Shown here: positions 8,601 to 15,861 of the stretch, in pieces
How positions within the stretch are numbered: the stretch's first letter is position 1
Layout: each line of letters opens with the position of its first letter
IMG/VR virus record: IMGVR_UViG_3300042864_000095
Span: 1-30,422 of that record
Strand: one strand, 5' to 3'
Source: a virus
Length of the DNA stretch: 30,422 nucleotides
Made by a program: the position numbers and the translations under genes
Notes under the pieces: generated by a model
Database searches by the model: none
What the model was told of the DNA's origin: nothing
Seen by the model: only the letters and a program-made list of their open reading frames with translations

Positions 8601-9347
8601 TACATGACAAGAAACAGCGGAATAACTATAAAGGGACAGTATGACCCAATGGTAAATCGTGGAATAGCTGTTCCAATAAACCAATCAAGATCTGACAATC
8701 ACAAGGTAATTGCTATGCAAATGTCTCTCAGGTTTGATCAAGACTTTTTTCCATACGCTCCAACACAAATCTTTGAGTTGCAAAGCAAAAACTCTTATAT
8801 TAAGTTTTATATGGTTGCCACTCACCCATCTGGAAAACGTGCAAAAATCTATGCCGTTAATTCCAGGGGACAAGTAGAAAATGGCCTAGCCTTTTACTTG
8901 AATGGAAAACTAGTAAAGGATCCAACCATTACAATTAAAGAGTGGTCAACTCTTGGAATTAGGTTTGCAAATACTCAAGATTTTAATAATTATGAGGGTG
9001 CTTTACGTATAAATGGTCCACTAACGTTTAATAGCCTGTCTTACTACAAGTCTACAAATCTACAAGAAGTACAGAATGTTGTTGAAAGACCATGGTTTAA
9101 GGTAGAAAAAGCTGGAGCACTAACGCTAGATTGGAACTACTGGAACGCAATCCCATATCTTTGGGAAGAGGTATTGGTTATATCAACCACTAGCTACTAT
9201 GGAGTAGACCCATCTGATATCTATAAGGCTTATACAGGAACCAATAAAATTATCGTAGATGACTCAATAGAGACAACATTTGGTGACTATGCCTATAAGT
9301 TCTATCAAAATGTTTCATGGAAGACTAATACCTATCAAGCCGTATAG
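5649..9347 (+). CDS. Large LamG/concanavalin A-like virion protein
   Basis: The 1232-residue protein opens with H-P-I-A-L-W-P-L-D-D, the typical start of LamG-type jelly-roll modules. Three such modules can be seen: about 285-425 (Y-T-V-E-F-W-I-R followed by I-N-G-E-Q-V), about 510-670, and about 1018-1140 (F-Y-L-N-G-K-L-V). It is rich in S, N and Y, contains no signal peptide or membrane segment and ends without a peptidase or lyase motif. It probably builds a virion surface structure that binds host or environmental glycans, such as a fiber or appendage. It sits unusually upstream of the portal, away from the tail-tip genes. An AGGTGG ribosome binding site (5637-5642) supports the ATG. Confidence 0.75.
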   Translation: MSNPSNLYAEKVFSEHPIALWPLDDSADYISLISENQRDMESWQIDNGVAELVGEIIDEPFPTSHVSKITVDDTSGREFYVTSVSPDIVSFDALSQELSTINVGVFLYSNTPYVSGFDIGYEYYDSVSGAVIQDLKFFSTEIYQNWIFVSETFTPVIQSSMMRLVVRARFYEGDDAENYSFLVNGISLGQWSEEFNSSSLGQDLVSIPQDIFGESGLFGIPVQSYGLQNFDGYYIVENYALKAKNSGFPMVYGTNNVTTMQGVGSSKPSLILPSLGFLNESGKYKDYTVEFWIRANSDSVIDKKIFGSIRGTDGVYVGGPFISFKVGDNFIKHFVGEWYRPMLVQLRYSSSSISMIINGEQVGEVFIDATEIEMTGTTSTINNITVDNDWMAFWSYQDVSPVEIDAVAIYGYKVPLQVAKRRFVYGQGVEFPENINNSYSGSSVFIDYPFSKYSKNYSYPNIGKWSQGAYDNLRINGNTVSFPEYSNASAVFNNKTQDQWLNDVKLIQNGDASIISLKPSSAWNNTNGYIYVNNFSLSSSQAKAFYVTCKEVSSVPSQTKQTVLLIEDNVFGSYFEIAISQDKIEYILKDGDGITIVESKDRYFLGEDFAIGIDIQRFSDYYGEKVAQFFGRLSNMSLYVGGRKDFTQTFTGHIYSIGVCSEKNLSEIQSIFGESGLLFTDEFIDGNTLSPTADAEFYNTAVYEFLYDGGTLGQYANSIIFSHIASYHLSLVDSQISGFGLAVGSNSYWQDYVPLSTFAKLVSDARGDSRLDLDFLQFNIDYPAPSIFIQEQTTGSWSYEELASEYSTPVQRSYESLDNHLFTGFDSYEDLKNRAENTYKYDTSSSIVKTYVTFQLIEDSPNKNLNSFVNEERPSKDGILKPGDNWLNTKYEVVDNMIIYPPSSVSFEDLAIVTHIEAKTLSIVDTPIAIRRLEYCSLSLSETSATAIGTRFGNDIYPYRKDGFYFTYNQDNPFTIYKGSTPYLYMTRNSGITIKGQYDPMVNRGIAVPINQSRSDNHKVIAMQMSLRFDQDFFPYAPTQIFELQSKNSYIKFYMVATHPSGKRAKIYAVNSRGQVENGLAFYLNGKLVKDPTITIKEWSTLGIRFANTQDFNNYEGALRINGPLTFNSLSYYKSTNLQEVQNVVERPWFKVEKAGALTLDWNYWNAIPYLWEEVLVISTTSYYGVDPSDIYKAYTGTNKIIVDDSIETTFGDYAYKFYQNVSWKTNTYQAV

Positions 9348-9349
9348 TA

Positions 9350-9358
9350 TGGTATACT
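9350..9358 (+). promoter_or_regulatory. Extended -10 promoter of the portal operon
   Basis: TGG plus TATACT (9353-9358) starts just after the stop of the LamG gene. The ATG at 9366 follows by seven bases, again predicting a leaderless mRNA. Confidence 0.65.
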
Positions 9359-9365
9359 ATTGGTT

Positions 9366-9734
9366 ATGAATAAGGAAAATCTCAATCAAATTGGTAATTC
9401 AAAGGTAACAGTCCTAGATAAAAACTATGATTGGGGTATCTATGTTTGGCAGAGAGAAAACGGTAAATGGTTTACGGATGGTGAGGGAAACATCCTAAAC
9501 ATTCCGTCCCATAGGGGTGACGAAATACAGCTGCATAAGCTTCGCCAAGCTGCAGCACATCACGGTGAGCCTAACGGCAAGCCAATCTTCTTTCCAGGAA
9601 TGGGAAGGGTAACAGATGAAGAATATTCAGAACAAGTAGACAGAATGAAGCAAGGTCTAATCCCAAACCTCAATGACCTTGGTGCAGTTAAGGCAGCCCA
9701 GGATACACTAAGGCTATATGGAGATGAAGGCTAA
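9366..9734 (+). CDS. Small conserved phage protein upstream of portal
   Basis: This 122-residue product has no enzymatic motif that I recognise. It has a W-G-I-Y-V-W-Q strand near residue 23, an A-A-A-H-H-G-E-P-N-G-K-P region near 62-73 and an ending compatible with a helix. I chose ATG 9366 over the in-frame TTG at 9360 because the ATG lies at the expected transcription start and the TTG has no ribosome binding site. Its TAA overlaps the portal ATG (TAATG), so it is coupled to portal production. It might be a packaging or portal-associated factor; this rests on position alone. Confidence 0.75.
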   Translation: MNKENLNQIGNSKVTVLDKNYDWGIYVWQRENGKWFTDGEGNILNIPSHRGDEIQLHKLRQAAAHHGEPNGKPIFFPGMGRVTDEEYSEQVDRMKQGLIPNLNDLGAVKAAQDTLRLYGDEG

Positions 9735-11362
9735 TGTCAGAAGAACTTTACATTAGAGATATTGGTTTGCCAGATTTTGGAAACCAGGAAGATATTTTTA
9801 AGGCACAGGACCCTTTTAATAAAGAGTGGGATCAGCTAAAAAACCTAGCTGGGATAGAGAAAAACTTTAAGCGTCGTTCTGAAAGAATGGCAAAAGCTTA
9901 TGAAACTCAGATTCCAAAGGATCTAGATGTAAATAGCCCACTCTATCTTGACAGTGCATACTCGGTTAGCCGTGGTATCGATGGCTCCAGATCCAAAGAA
10001 ATTAACCCAGGAAGCGTATATCGTAATGGTTATGGTATGTTTGATGTTATCACCCCACCCTGGAATCTATACGAATTGGCTAACTTCTACGACACATCAT
10101 TTGCTAACCACGCAGCTATTGATGCTAAGGTAGAGAACATCGTTGGCCTTGGGTATGACTTCCACGTTTCTGATCGTACAATGATGGCCATTGAAGCTAA
10201 TGATAATGACTCAGCACGTGAGAAGGCCCGTCGCCGTATTGAGCGTATGAAGATTGAGCTTCGTGACTGGGTCGAAAACCTTAATGACGAAGAGTCTTTT
10301 ACAAATGTAATGATGAAGGTTCTAACTGATTACGAGGCAACTGGAAACGGGTATCTAGAAATTGGTAGAACTACCCTAGGTCAGATCGGATATGTTGGAC
10401 ATATTCCATCTACTACTATGCGTGTTCGCAGACTAAAGGATGGTTACGTTCAGATTATTGGTCACAAGGTTGTTTACTTCCGAAACTTCGGGGCAAAGAA
10501 TGTAAACCCAATTACTGGTGATCCACGTCCAAATGAGATTATTCACTTTAAGCAATACTCTCCACTAAACACTTACTACGGTATTCCAGACATCATGTCT
10601 GCTGTGTCATCGCTACATGGAGACCAGCTAGCCTCACAGTACAACATTGACTACTTTAGCAACAAGGCTGTGCCACGATATGTTGTAACTCTTAAGGGTG
10701 CAAAGCTATCCTCTGAAGCCGAAGACAAGCTCTTTAGATTCCTTCAGACAAACTTGAAGGGGCAGTCACACAGAACCCTATACATTCCTCTGCCTGGAGA
10801 CACTGACCAAAATAAGGTAGAGTTTGAAATGAAACCTATTGAGAATGGTGTCCAGGAGGCATCGTTTAATGAGTATAGGCTTCGCAACCGTGACGACATT
10901 CTAGTTGCACACCAAGTTCCACTATCTAAGATTGGTGGGTCTGACGCTTCTAACATTGCAGCTGCACTTGCTCAGGACCGTACCTTTAAAGAGCAGGTGG
11001 CTAGGCCAATGCAAAGAAATATTGAAAAGCTTATCGGCAGAATTATTAGGGAAAAGACAGACATCCTTGAGCTAAAGTTCAACGAACTAACTCTTACAGA
11101 TGAAGTTACTCAGTCACAGATTCTTGAGAGATACGTAAAGACACAGATCATGGTTCCTAATGAGGCACGTGAAGTTCTTGGCTTGCCACAACGTCCAGAT
11201 GGAGATGATCCATTTGAGATGTCTTCACGTCAGGCTACAGATGCTAGGGCTAACTTAGCAGGCAATCGTGAAAGAGATGCAGAGCGTACAAACAATCAAT
11301 CAGATGGTCCAGCAACAACTTCTGGAAGAAATCCTCAAGGTGAGGGAAATTCTTCAGAATAA
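9734..11362 (+). CDS. Portal protein
   Basis: The 542-residue protein has the HK97/PBSX-type portal layout. The N-terminal wing includes the D-Y-E-A-T-G-N-G-Y-L-E-I motif (about 199-210) typical of the family. The middle has H-F-K-Q-Y-S-P-L-N-T-Y-Y-G-I-P-D (about 273-288), followed by a stem and clip region with S-Q-Y-N-I-D-Y-F-S-N. The C-terminal part has V-P-L-S-K-I-G-G and a long helix, then a disordered, polar tail. Twelve copies form the ring through which DNA enters the capsid. The length is normal. It overlaps the preceding gene by one base and is separated from the protease gene by a 67-base promoter-bearing gap. Confidence 0.92.
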   Translation: MSEELYIRDIGLPDFGNQEDIFKAQDPFNKEWDQLKNLAGIEKNFKRRSERMAKAYETQIPKDLDVNSPLYLDSAYSVSRGIDGSRSKEINPGSVYRNGYGMFDVITPPWNLYELANFYDTSFANHAAIDAKVENIVGLGYDFHVSDRTMMAIEANDNDSAREKARRRIERMKIELRDWVENLNDEESFTNVMMKVLTDYEATGNGYLEIGRTTLGQIGYVGHIPSTTMRVRRLKDGYVQIIGHKVVYFRNFGAKNVNPITGDPRPNEIIHFKQYSPLNTYYGIPDIMSAVSSLHGDQLASQYNIDYFSNKAVPRYVVTLKGAKLSSEAEDKLFRFLQTNLKGQSHRTLYIPLPGDTDQNKVEFEMKPIENGVQEASFNEYRLRNRDDILVAHQVPLSKIGGSDASNIAAALAQDRTFKEQVARPMQRNIEKLIGRIIREKTDILELKFNELTLTDEVTQSQILERYVKTQIMVPNEAREVLGLPQRPDGDDPFEMSSRQATDARANLAGNRERDAERTNNQSDGPATTSGRNPQGEGNSSE

Positions 11363-11364
11363 TC

Positions 11365-11373
11365 TGATATAAT
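11365..11373 (+). promoter_or_regulatory. Extended -10 promoter, distal, for protease/capsid
   Basis: TGA plus TATAAT (11368-11373) overlaps the end of the portal operon. It would produce a leader of about 50 bases before ATG 11430. Confidence 0.55.
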
Positions 11374-11414
11374 AGTTTCTTACACAAATATAACAATTTA
11401 ATAAAAACGTACAT

Positions 11415-11420
11415 TATAAT
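11415..11420 (+). promoter_or_regulatory. Second -10 box, proximal, for protease/capsid
   Basis: A perfect TATAAT without the TG extension lies nine bases before ATG 11430, with AAGG at 11422-11425 between. Together with the box at 11368 it suggests tandem promoters for the capsid unit. Confidence 0.45.
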
Positions 11421-11429
11421 TAAGGTAGT

Positions 11430-12770
11430 ATGACTATATCAAAGGCTCAATGGGACACAGAGGGAGACAACGTCCGTCTCTCAATGCCCTTCAGTAAGGT
11501 AGATCAGGAACGACGCATCGTTTCTGGATTTGCCACACTCGATAACGTTGATAAGCAGTCTGACATTGTTACTACCGATGCATCTCTAAAAGCATTCGCC
11601 AAGTTCCGTGGTAACATTCGTGAAATGCACCAGCCACTATCTGTTGGCAAGATGGTTTCCTTCAAGGAAGATAAGTACTTTGATTCTGAAACCAAGAAGT
11701 TCTACACAGGTGTTTATGTTTCTGCATATGTTTCAAAGGGTGCTCAAGATACTTGGGAAAAGGTTCTGGATGGTACCCTTTCTGGTTTTTCTATTGGTGG
11801 TCGTATGAATAAGTATGAAGATGCTTATGATGAGAAGATGGATAAGACTATTCGCATTATTAAAGAATATGACCTTATTGAGCTATCCCTTGTAGACAAC
11901 CCAGCAAACCAGTTTGCGAACATTCTTTCAGTACAGAAGGTTGATGGTGTAGATGTGATTAAGGGAGACAGCCTGGACACTGAGTTTGAGAATGTGTTCT
12001 GGGATAATTCAAACGGTATCGTAAAGGTATCCGATTCAGACGTAGAGGTAAGCCCTATTGATGGCACTCCGATGAAGAATATTGGTTTCGTTGAAAAGAA
12101 TGACAACGAGAAAACAGAAATGATAAAGTTCTTAGTTGATAGTGCTAAAGGCATTAATCTTTCTAAGATGACGAAGGAGGAAGATCCTATGAACGAAACA
12201 ACTGAAGATGTCGTTAATAATGACGACGTAGTTGAAGAAGCAAAGGTCGCTCCAGAGGCAGATACCGCAACCGAAGACACCGTAGAAAAGTCCTATTCTG
12301 AGGACAAGACTATGGAAGAGAAGTCTATGGACGAAGAGACAGTTAAGTCTGAAGACATGGATGAAGATGATGTTAACGGCGATTCAGATCCTGAGGAGGA
12401 AATGGATAAGTCTGCAGACAAAGAAAAGTCTGTTGAAGAGGTATCTAAGTCAGAGGATGTCGTTGCAGCAGCAGTTGCTGAAATTCGTGACGGCATCACA
12501 ACAGCCTTTAGCGATCTAACATCAGTAGTCAAGTCACTAAATGACGAGATTGCTGACCTAAAGAAGTCTCTCGGTCTGGTTAACGCCAAGCTAAACGATG
12601 CTGAGAGTGACTTCAACAATATTGGAAAGCGTATTGATGCCGTAGAGGCAGATACAGCTTTCCGTAAGTCTGGCGATCTAGGCGAGATCGTACAGGAACA
12701 GCCTGCGAAGCAGGTTGAAAAATCCCTATGGGGCGGACGTTTCCTCAAAACTGCCGACTTATTTAATTAA
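11430..12770 (+). CDS. Prohead protease (S78/XkdF-like) with C-terminal scaffold domain
   Basis: The 446-residue protein has a protease of about 180 residues and a long acidic scaffold. The catalytic residues are clear: H67 (R-E-M-H-Q-P), S121 (S-G-F-S-I-G-G) and E151 (L-I-E-L-S-L-V-D-N-P-A-N). Their spacing is close to that of HK97 gp4. From about 250 the sequence is very rich in D, E, V and S, and 345-412 looks like a coiled coil. The protein should shape the procapsid and then cleave itself and the scaffold. It is located between portal and capsid, as in many siphoviruses. An internal start at codon 254 probably gives scaffold alone. Confidence 0.9.
   Translation: MTISKAQWDTEGDNVRLSMPFSKVDQERRIVSGFATLDNVDKQSDIVTTDASLKAFAKFRGNIREMHQPLSVGKMVSFKEDKYFDSETKKFYTGVYVSAYVSKGAQDTWEKVLDGTLSGFSIGGRMNKYEDAYDEKMDKTIRIIKEYDLIELSLVDNPANQFANILSVQKVDGVDVIKGDSLDTEFENVFWDNSNGIVKVSDSDVEVSPIDGTPMKNIGFVEKNDNEKTEMIKFLVDSAKGINLSKMTKEEDPMNETTEDVVNNDDVVEEAKVAPEADTATEDTVEKSYSEDKTMEEKSMDEETVKSEDMDEDDVNGDSDPEEEMDKSADKEKSVEEVSKSEDVVAAAVAEIRDGITTAFSDLTSVVKSLNDEIADLKKSLGLVNAKLNDAESDFNNIGKRIDAVEADTAFRKSGDLGEIVQEQPAKQVEKSLWGGRFLKTADLFN
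12174..12180 (+). promoter_or_regulatory. Internal ribosome binding site in the protease gene
   Basis: AAGGAGG lies eight bases before an in-frame ATG (12189), exactly at the junction between the protease and the acidic scaffold region. K-E-E codons could create the same bases by chance, so the site is a strong candidate rather than proven. Confidence 0.55.
12189..12770 (+). CDS. Nested scaffold protein (internal start in the protease gene)
   Basis: Starting at codon 254 of the protease gene in the same frame, this would be a 193-residue acidic protein with the whole coiled-coil part (parent residues about 345-412) and no protease. It would resemble the way lambda makes Nu3 scaffold inside the C gene. 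The evidence is the AAGGAGG with good spacing and the fit to the domain boundary. It would assemble the procapsid interior and be removed by the protease. Confidence 0.55.
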   Translation: MNETTEDVVNNDDVVEEAKVAPEADTATEDTVEKSYSEDKTMEEKSMDEETVKSEDMDEDDVNGDSDPEEEMDKSADKEKSVEEVSKSEDVVAAAVAEIRDGITTAFSDLTSVVKSLNDEIADLKKSLGLVNAKLNDAESDFNNIGKRIDAVEADTAFRKSGDLGEIVQEQPAKQVEKSLWGGRFLKTADLFN

Positions 12771-12784
12771 GACACAAATCACTT

Positions 12785-12793
12785 AGGAGGTGA
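12785..12793 (+). promoter_or_regulatory. Consensus Shine-Dalgarno of the major capsid gene
   Basis: AGGAGGTGA is fully complementary to the canonical 16S rRNA 3' end and lies four bases before the ATG (12798). It is the strongest site in the window, fitting the most abundant virion protein. Confidence 0.85.
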
Positions 12794-12797
12794 CAAT

Positions 12798-13928
12798 ATG
12801 TCGGAAGAGATTATCAAAAACCAGCCAGGAGAATCTGGCGAACTAGGTGGCACAGCTCCTGGTCTTTATCAAGGTCAGGGTGCATTCGCATCTGGTGGCA
12901 TTGGTGGTGTAACAGATCCAGGTCCTAACACACTTGGAAACATTCCAAACGCTGAATATGGTCTAACAACTGGACCAAACGCTGTAAATCCTTCGGGTGA
13001 TGCAGGTAGTGGTATTCTACGCCCTGAACAGGCACGTCGTTTTATTGACTACGTATGGGATGCAACTGTACTCGCCAAGGACGGTCGTCGTGTAACTATG
13101 CGAGCGAACACCATGGAACTCGAGAAGGTCAATGTTGGAGAGCGTGTAATCCGTGCAGCTGCTCAGGCTGTTGGTACATACGACAACACTGGTGCTCAGT
13201 TCTCGAAGGTTGAGCTATCAACCAAGAAGCTACGTCTCGACTGGGAGGTCTCAGCTGAGGCTCTCGAAGATGGTATTGAGGGTGCAGCCCTTGAGGACCA
13301 CCTAGTACGTTTGATGACAAACGCATTTGCGAATGACATCGAAGACCTAGCAATTAACGGTACTGGCACAGGCAGCAACGCATTCCTAAACATTATGGAA
13401 GGTTTTGTAAACCGTGTTAAGACCAACGGAGACGCACACGAGGCTGTTGTAACAGTAGCTGACAATGCATGGACTCCAGACGTTATGCAGGACATCATCT
13501 TGGCAATGCCACGTAAGTACCGTGCGATCAAGTCTAACTTGAAGTTCTACGCAGGTACCGATGCATTCCAGGGTATTGTTAAGAATAACGGTACACTATC
13601 TGACGCTATTGCTGAGGCACTAGGCAAGAATGGTAACACCTATGCTAACACACAGGCTTACCTAGACGGCCAGGGCCAGACATTCGGTGGTGCTCGCACT
13701 ACCCGTGTTCTAGGTATTGATGTTCAGGAAGTTCCTTACTACCCTGATGGCTATGTCGACTTGACATTCCCACAGAACCGTGTATGGGGATTCCAGCGTG
13801 ACATCACAGTAAACCGTCAGTACCAGCCAAAGAAGGACACCATTGAATACACAGTATTCGTCCGCTTTGGTGTACAGTGGGAAGAAGAGGACGCTATTGC
13901 GTTCGCTGACTCTGCTGCTGACAGCTAA
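12798..13928 (+). CDS. Major capsid protein (HK97 fold)
   Basis: The 376-residue protein follows the protease/scaffold gene and has features of HK97-like capsid subunits. A Gly/Pro-rich N-arm (about 1-70) is followed by R-P-E-Q-A-R-R-F-I-D-Y, then the E-loop and spine-helix region (E-V-S-A-E-A-L-E-D near 150) and a D-L-A-I-N-G-T-G-T-G segment near 186-195. The C-terminus is an R-D-I-T-V-N-R-Q-Y-Q beta strand with an E-Y-T-V-F-V-R-F-G strand, both typical P-domain elements. Codons prefer C-ending forms (GAC, AAC, TTC) more than neighbouring genes do, consistent with high expression. A strong terminator follows directly. Confidence 0.9.
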   Translation: MSEEIIKNQPGESGELGGTAPGLYQGQGAFASGGIGGVTDPGPNTLGNIPNAEYGLTTGPNAVNPSGDAGSGILRPEQARRFIDYVWDATVLAKDGRRVTMRANTMELEKVNVGERVIRAAAQAVGTYDNTGAQFSKVELSTKKLRLDWEVSAEALEDGIEGAALEDHLVRLMTNAFANDIEDLAINGTGTGSNAFLNIMEGFVNRVKTNGDAHEAVVTVADNAWTPDVMQDIILAMPRKYRAIKSNLKFYAGTDAFQGIVKNNGTLSDAIAEALGKNGNTYANTQAYLDGQGQTFGGARTTRVLGIDVQEVPYYPDGYVDLTFPQNRVWGFQRDITVNRQYQPKKDTIEYTVFVRFGVQWEEEDAIAFADSAADS

Positions 13929-13944
13929 ACTGTAAGCAAAAATT

Positions 13945-13981
13945 GAGGGGGCAGGGGCATCTAGCCTCTGCCCTCTTTTTC
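13945..13981 (+). terminator. Intrinsic terminator after the capsid gene
   Basis: A G/C-rich stem pairs 13945-13958 with 13964-13975 (one bulge and one wobble) around a short loop. A run of T follows at 13976-13980. It closes the protease-capsid unit. Confidence 0.85.
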
Positions 13982-13988
13982 ATTAATC

Positions 13989-13997
13989 TGTTATAAT
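13989..13997 (+). promoter_or_regulatory. Extended -10 promoter of the connector operon
   Basis: TGT plus TATAAT (13992-13997) lies eight bases after the T-run of the capsid terminator. Transcription should start near 14004, giving a leader of about 17 bases with a ribosome binding site. Confidence 0.7.
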
Positions 13998-14020
13998 TAT
14001 GAATGACAAAGGAGAATATT

Positions 14021-14536
14021 ATGTCTGAAGAAATCAAAAACGAAGACACTGTCGAAGAGACTCCAGTTGTTCCTGCAATGCTTCAGGAAGGTGAGCCAGT
14101 CATTTCAGCTGAAAAGGCAGAAGAGTTTAAGGCTATTATCGAAGAGATCGTTGCAAAGAATACTGAAGAGGCTGTTGAAGAGCCAGTAATTGAAGATGTA
14201 AAGCCAGTAAAGGCTGAAGAGCCTAAGAATGTTATTTCTTCTGGTAGCCAGAATTCTGGAAAGCCAGCTGAACAAGTAGCAGGTATCACTTCTGTAGAGA
14301 ACGGTGTCATTGGCACTGGAAAAGTAACAAGGAAGCCAAAGCCAGAACCTGCAAAGGAAGCTGCTAAGGAAGATAAGGTTGCCGTATTCTCTACCAAGAA
14401 TGTAACCTGGAGTGGTGTTGGCAAGGTTTACCGTGGCTACAACATTGTTACTAAGCAGGCTGCTGATAAGTGGATTACTCGTGACCACGCTAGACTAGCA
14501 ACACCAGAAGAGGTTGCAAGGGAGTTTGGCAAGTAA
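14021..14536 (+). CDS. Acidic protein with a conserved C-terminal domain, capsid-associated candidate
   Basis: The 171-residue product is acidic and Glu/Ala/Val/Pro-rich up to about 115 and looks disordered. A compact C-terminal module follows (about 123-171): N-V-T-W-S-G-V-G-K-V-Y-R-G-Y-N-I-V and then A-T-P-E-E-V-A-R-E-F-G-K. Similar C-terminal modules occur in small proteins next to the capsid genes of other phages, as far as I recall, so a head decoration or fiber anchor is possible. I chose ATG 14021 because AAAGGAG lies six bases upstream; the in-frame ATG at 14003 has no such site but is close to the predicted transcription start, so a leaderless longer form cannot be excluded. Confidence 0.7.
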   Translation: MSEEIKNEDTVEETPVVPAMLQEGEPVISAEKAEEFKAIIEEIVAKNTEEAVEEPVIEDVKPVKAEEPKNVISSGSQNSGKPAEQVAGITSVENGVIGTGKVTRKPKPEPAKEAAKEDKVAVFSTKNVTWSGVGKVYRGYNIVTKQAADKWITRDHARLATPEEVAREFGK

Positions 14537-14537
14537 C

Positions 14538-15410
14538 ATGGAAATCTTGAGGGTTCCGCCATATCAAGTTCAGGCGGTAATAGAAGTTGGTGCCCCAGCA
14601 GGGACATATGAATATACTGTTACAGATATGGCGGACCTCTCGGTAGTTACAGGAAGTGCTATATCCTCAAATCAATCTATTGTTGTAATCAATCTACCAT
14701 CTGATTACGACAATGAATACTCTATCTCTATAGATGGAGAAGAGCACCTAGTTACTGTTGTTAGACCTTATGTTGACGCAAACACAAAGGGAACAACTGC
14801 TAGTGAAGTAGCAGACTACAAGAAGCATGAAGAGCTTGCCAGGGCCATCATAGACTCAGTTGTAGCTGATGGATTTTATTACAAGAAGGGTGTCCACGAG
14901 ACCACTGGCCTAGGTGCTGACATTCTTCCAATCTGGCCAGATCTAAGACAGATCATAGCCATTTATGAAAACAATGCACTGGTATTTGATGCAGAAAATG
15001 CAGAAGACTACTCTGTGCAATACGAGCTGAATAAGCTTGGCATCCAGCAAAAATATACTGGTGTTATCAACCGTAGTGAGTCTGCACCAAACATGCTGCC
15101 AGCAGGTGGCTCAGACATGCTAGATTTAAATTTTGTGTATCGTGGATTCCCTAAGGGATTCGACTACTCTATTGTTGGACTGTTTGGATACAAGAAGATT
15201 CCATCAGAAATTGTAAGGGCAACAGAATTGCTAATTGAAGATATTGCTTGCGGTAAGCTAGACTACTACAAGCGTTATATCTCTGACTACAACACAGATC
15301 AGTTTAAGATTAAGTTTGATTCTGGACTGTTTGAAGGAACAGGAAATATTTTGGTAGACAAGATTCTGTCTAAGTATCTTAAGCCAATCATAACACTTGG
15401 AGTATTATAA
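14538..15410 (+). CDS. Head-tail connector (adaptor) with an N-terminal Ig-like domain
   Basis: This 290-residue protein ends with a helical connector domain (about 95-290). That part includes long helices, E-I-V-R-A-T-E-L-L-I-E-D near 226 and a G-K-L-D-Y-Y-K-R segment, which resemble gp6-type adaptors that dock under the portal. The first ~85 residues form a small beta sandwich (P-A-G-T-Y-E-Y-T-V-T-D and similar strands) that the usual adaptor lacks. ATG 14538 lies one base after the previous stop; a TTG at 14514 is in frame but without a site. It precedes the head-closure gene by one base. Confidence 0.7.
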   Translation: MEILRVPPYQVQAVIEVGAPAGTYEYTVTDMADLSVVTGSAISSNQSIVVINLPSDYDNEYSISIDGEEHLVTVVRPYVDANTKGTTASEVADYKKHEELARAIIDSVVADGFYYKKGVHETTGLGADILPIWPDLRQIIAIYENNALVFDAENAEDYSVQYELNKLGIQQKYTGVINRSESAPNMLPAGGSDMLDLNFVYRGFPKGFDYSIVGLFGYKKIPSEIVRATELLIEDIACGKLDYYKRYISDYNTDQFKIKFDSGLFEGTGNILVDKILSKYLKPIITLGVL

Positions 15411-15411
15411 A

Positions 15412-15861
15412 ATGGCATGTGGCGATCTCACAGACTTTATGTTTCCAATGCAGGCGGATATCTACTATCCAATTGTTGAGCAGGGATCGCTAGGAAATGT
15501 CAAGAAGACTTGGATTTTAGATAAGTCTGTAGCCGTAAGCTTTACCCCAGCTGGTAGTGCATTTAAGGAAGAAGTAGTTCCTAACGTAAACATTACAAAA
15601 GAAAATCTGCTTATTGGTAGGGCAAAAGGTGACGTCAGAATCTCATCACGTGAATCAAATAACGCAGTTACAAATGTTATTATCACAAACATTAAAGACA
15701 AAAACTGCAATCCTATTTATGTTGAAACATCTGGTCCAAGAGTTGGAAAGTCCACAATCTTTGAGATTGCTGCACAGGATCCATTTACTGGTCCATTCGG
15801 AAATGTAGAGTATTACAGAATTGTGTTGCGTAGATCTGAAAACCAGGCGGTAGATGTCTAA
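15412..15861 (+). CDS. Head closure (stopper) protein candidate
   Basis: This 149-residue beta-rich protein fits the place and size of a head-closure protein that plugs the portal channel after packaging. It has several strands (I-Y-Y-P-I-V-E-Q-G near 16 and Y-Y-R-I-V-L-R-R near the C-terminus) but no motif that fixes the function. ATG 15412 is chosen over the in-frame TTG at 15397 because it starts right after the TAA of the connector. Its stop overlaps the next ATG (TAATG). Confidence 0.6.
   Translation: MACGDLTDFMFPMQADIYYPIVEQGSLGNVKKTWILDKSVAVSFTPAGSAFKEEVVPNVNITKENLLIGRAKGDVRISSRESNNAVTNVIITNIKDKNCNPIYVETSGPRVGKSTIFEIAAQDPFTGPFGNVEYYRIVLRRSENQAVDV

Noticed and set aside
11825-12748. 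Two minus-strand open frames opposite the scaffold region
   Set aside because: They are Ser-rich mirror images of the acidic GAA/GAT-rich scaffold codons and would be expected from composition alone.
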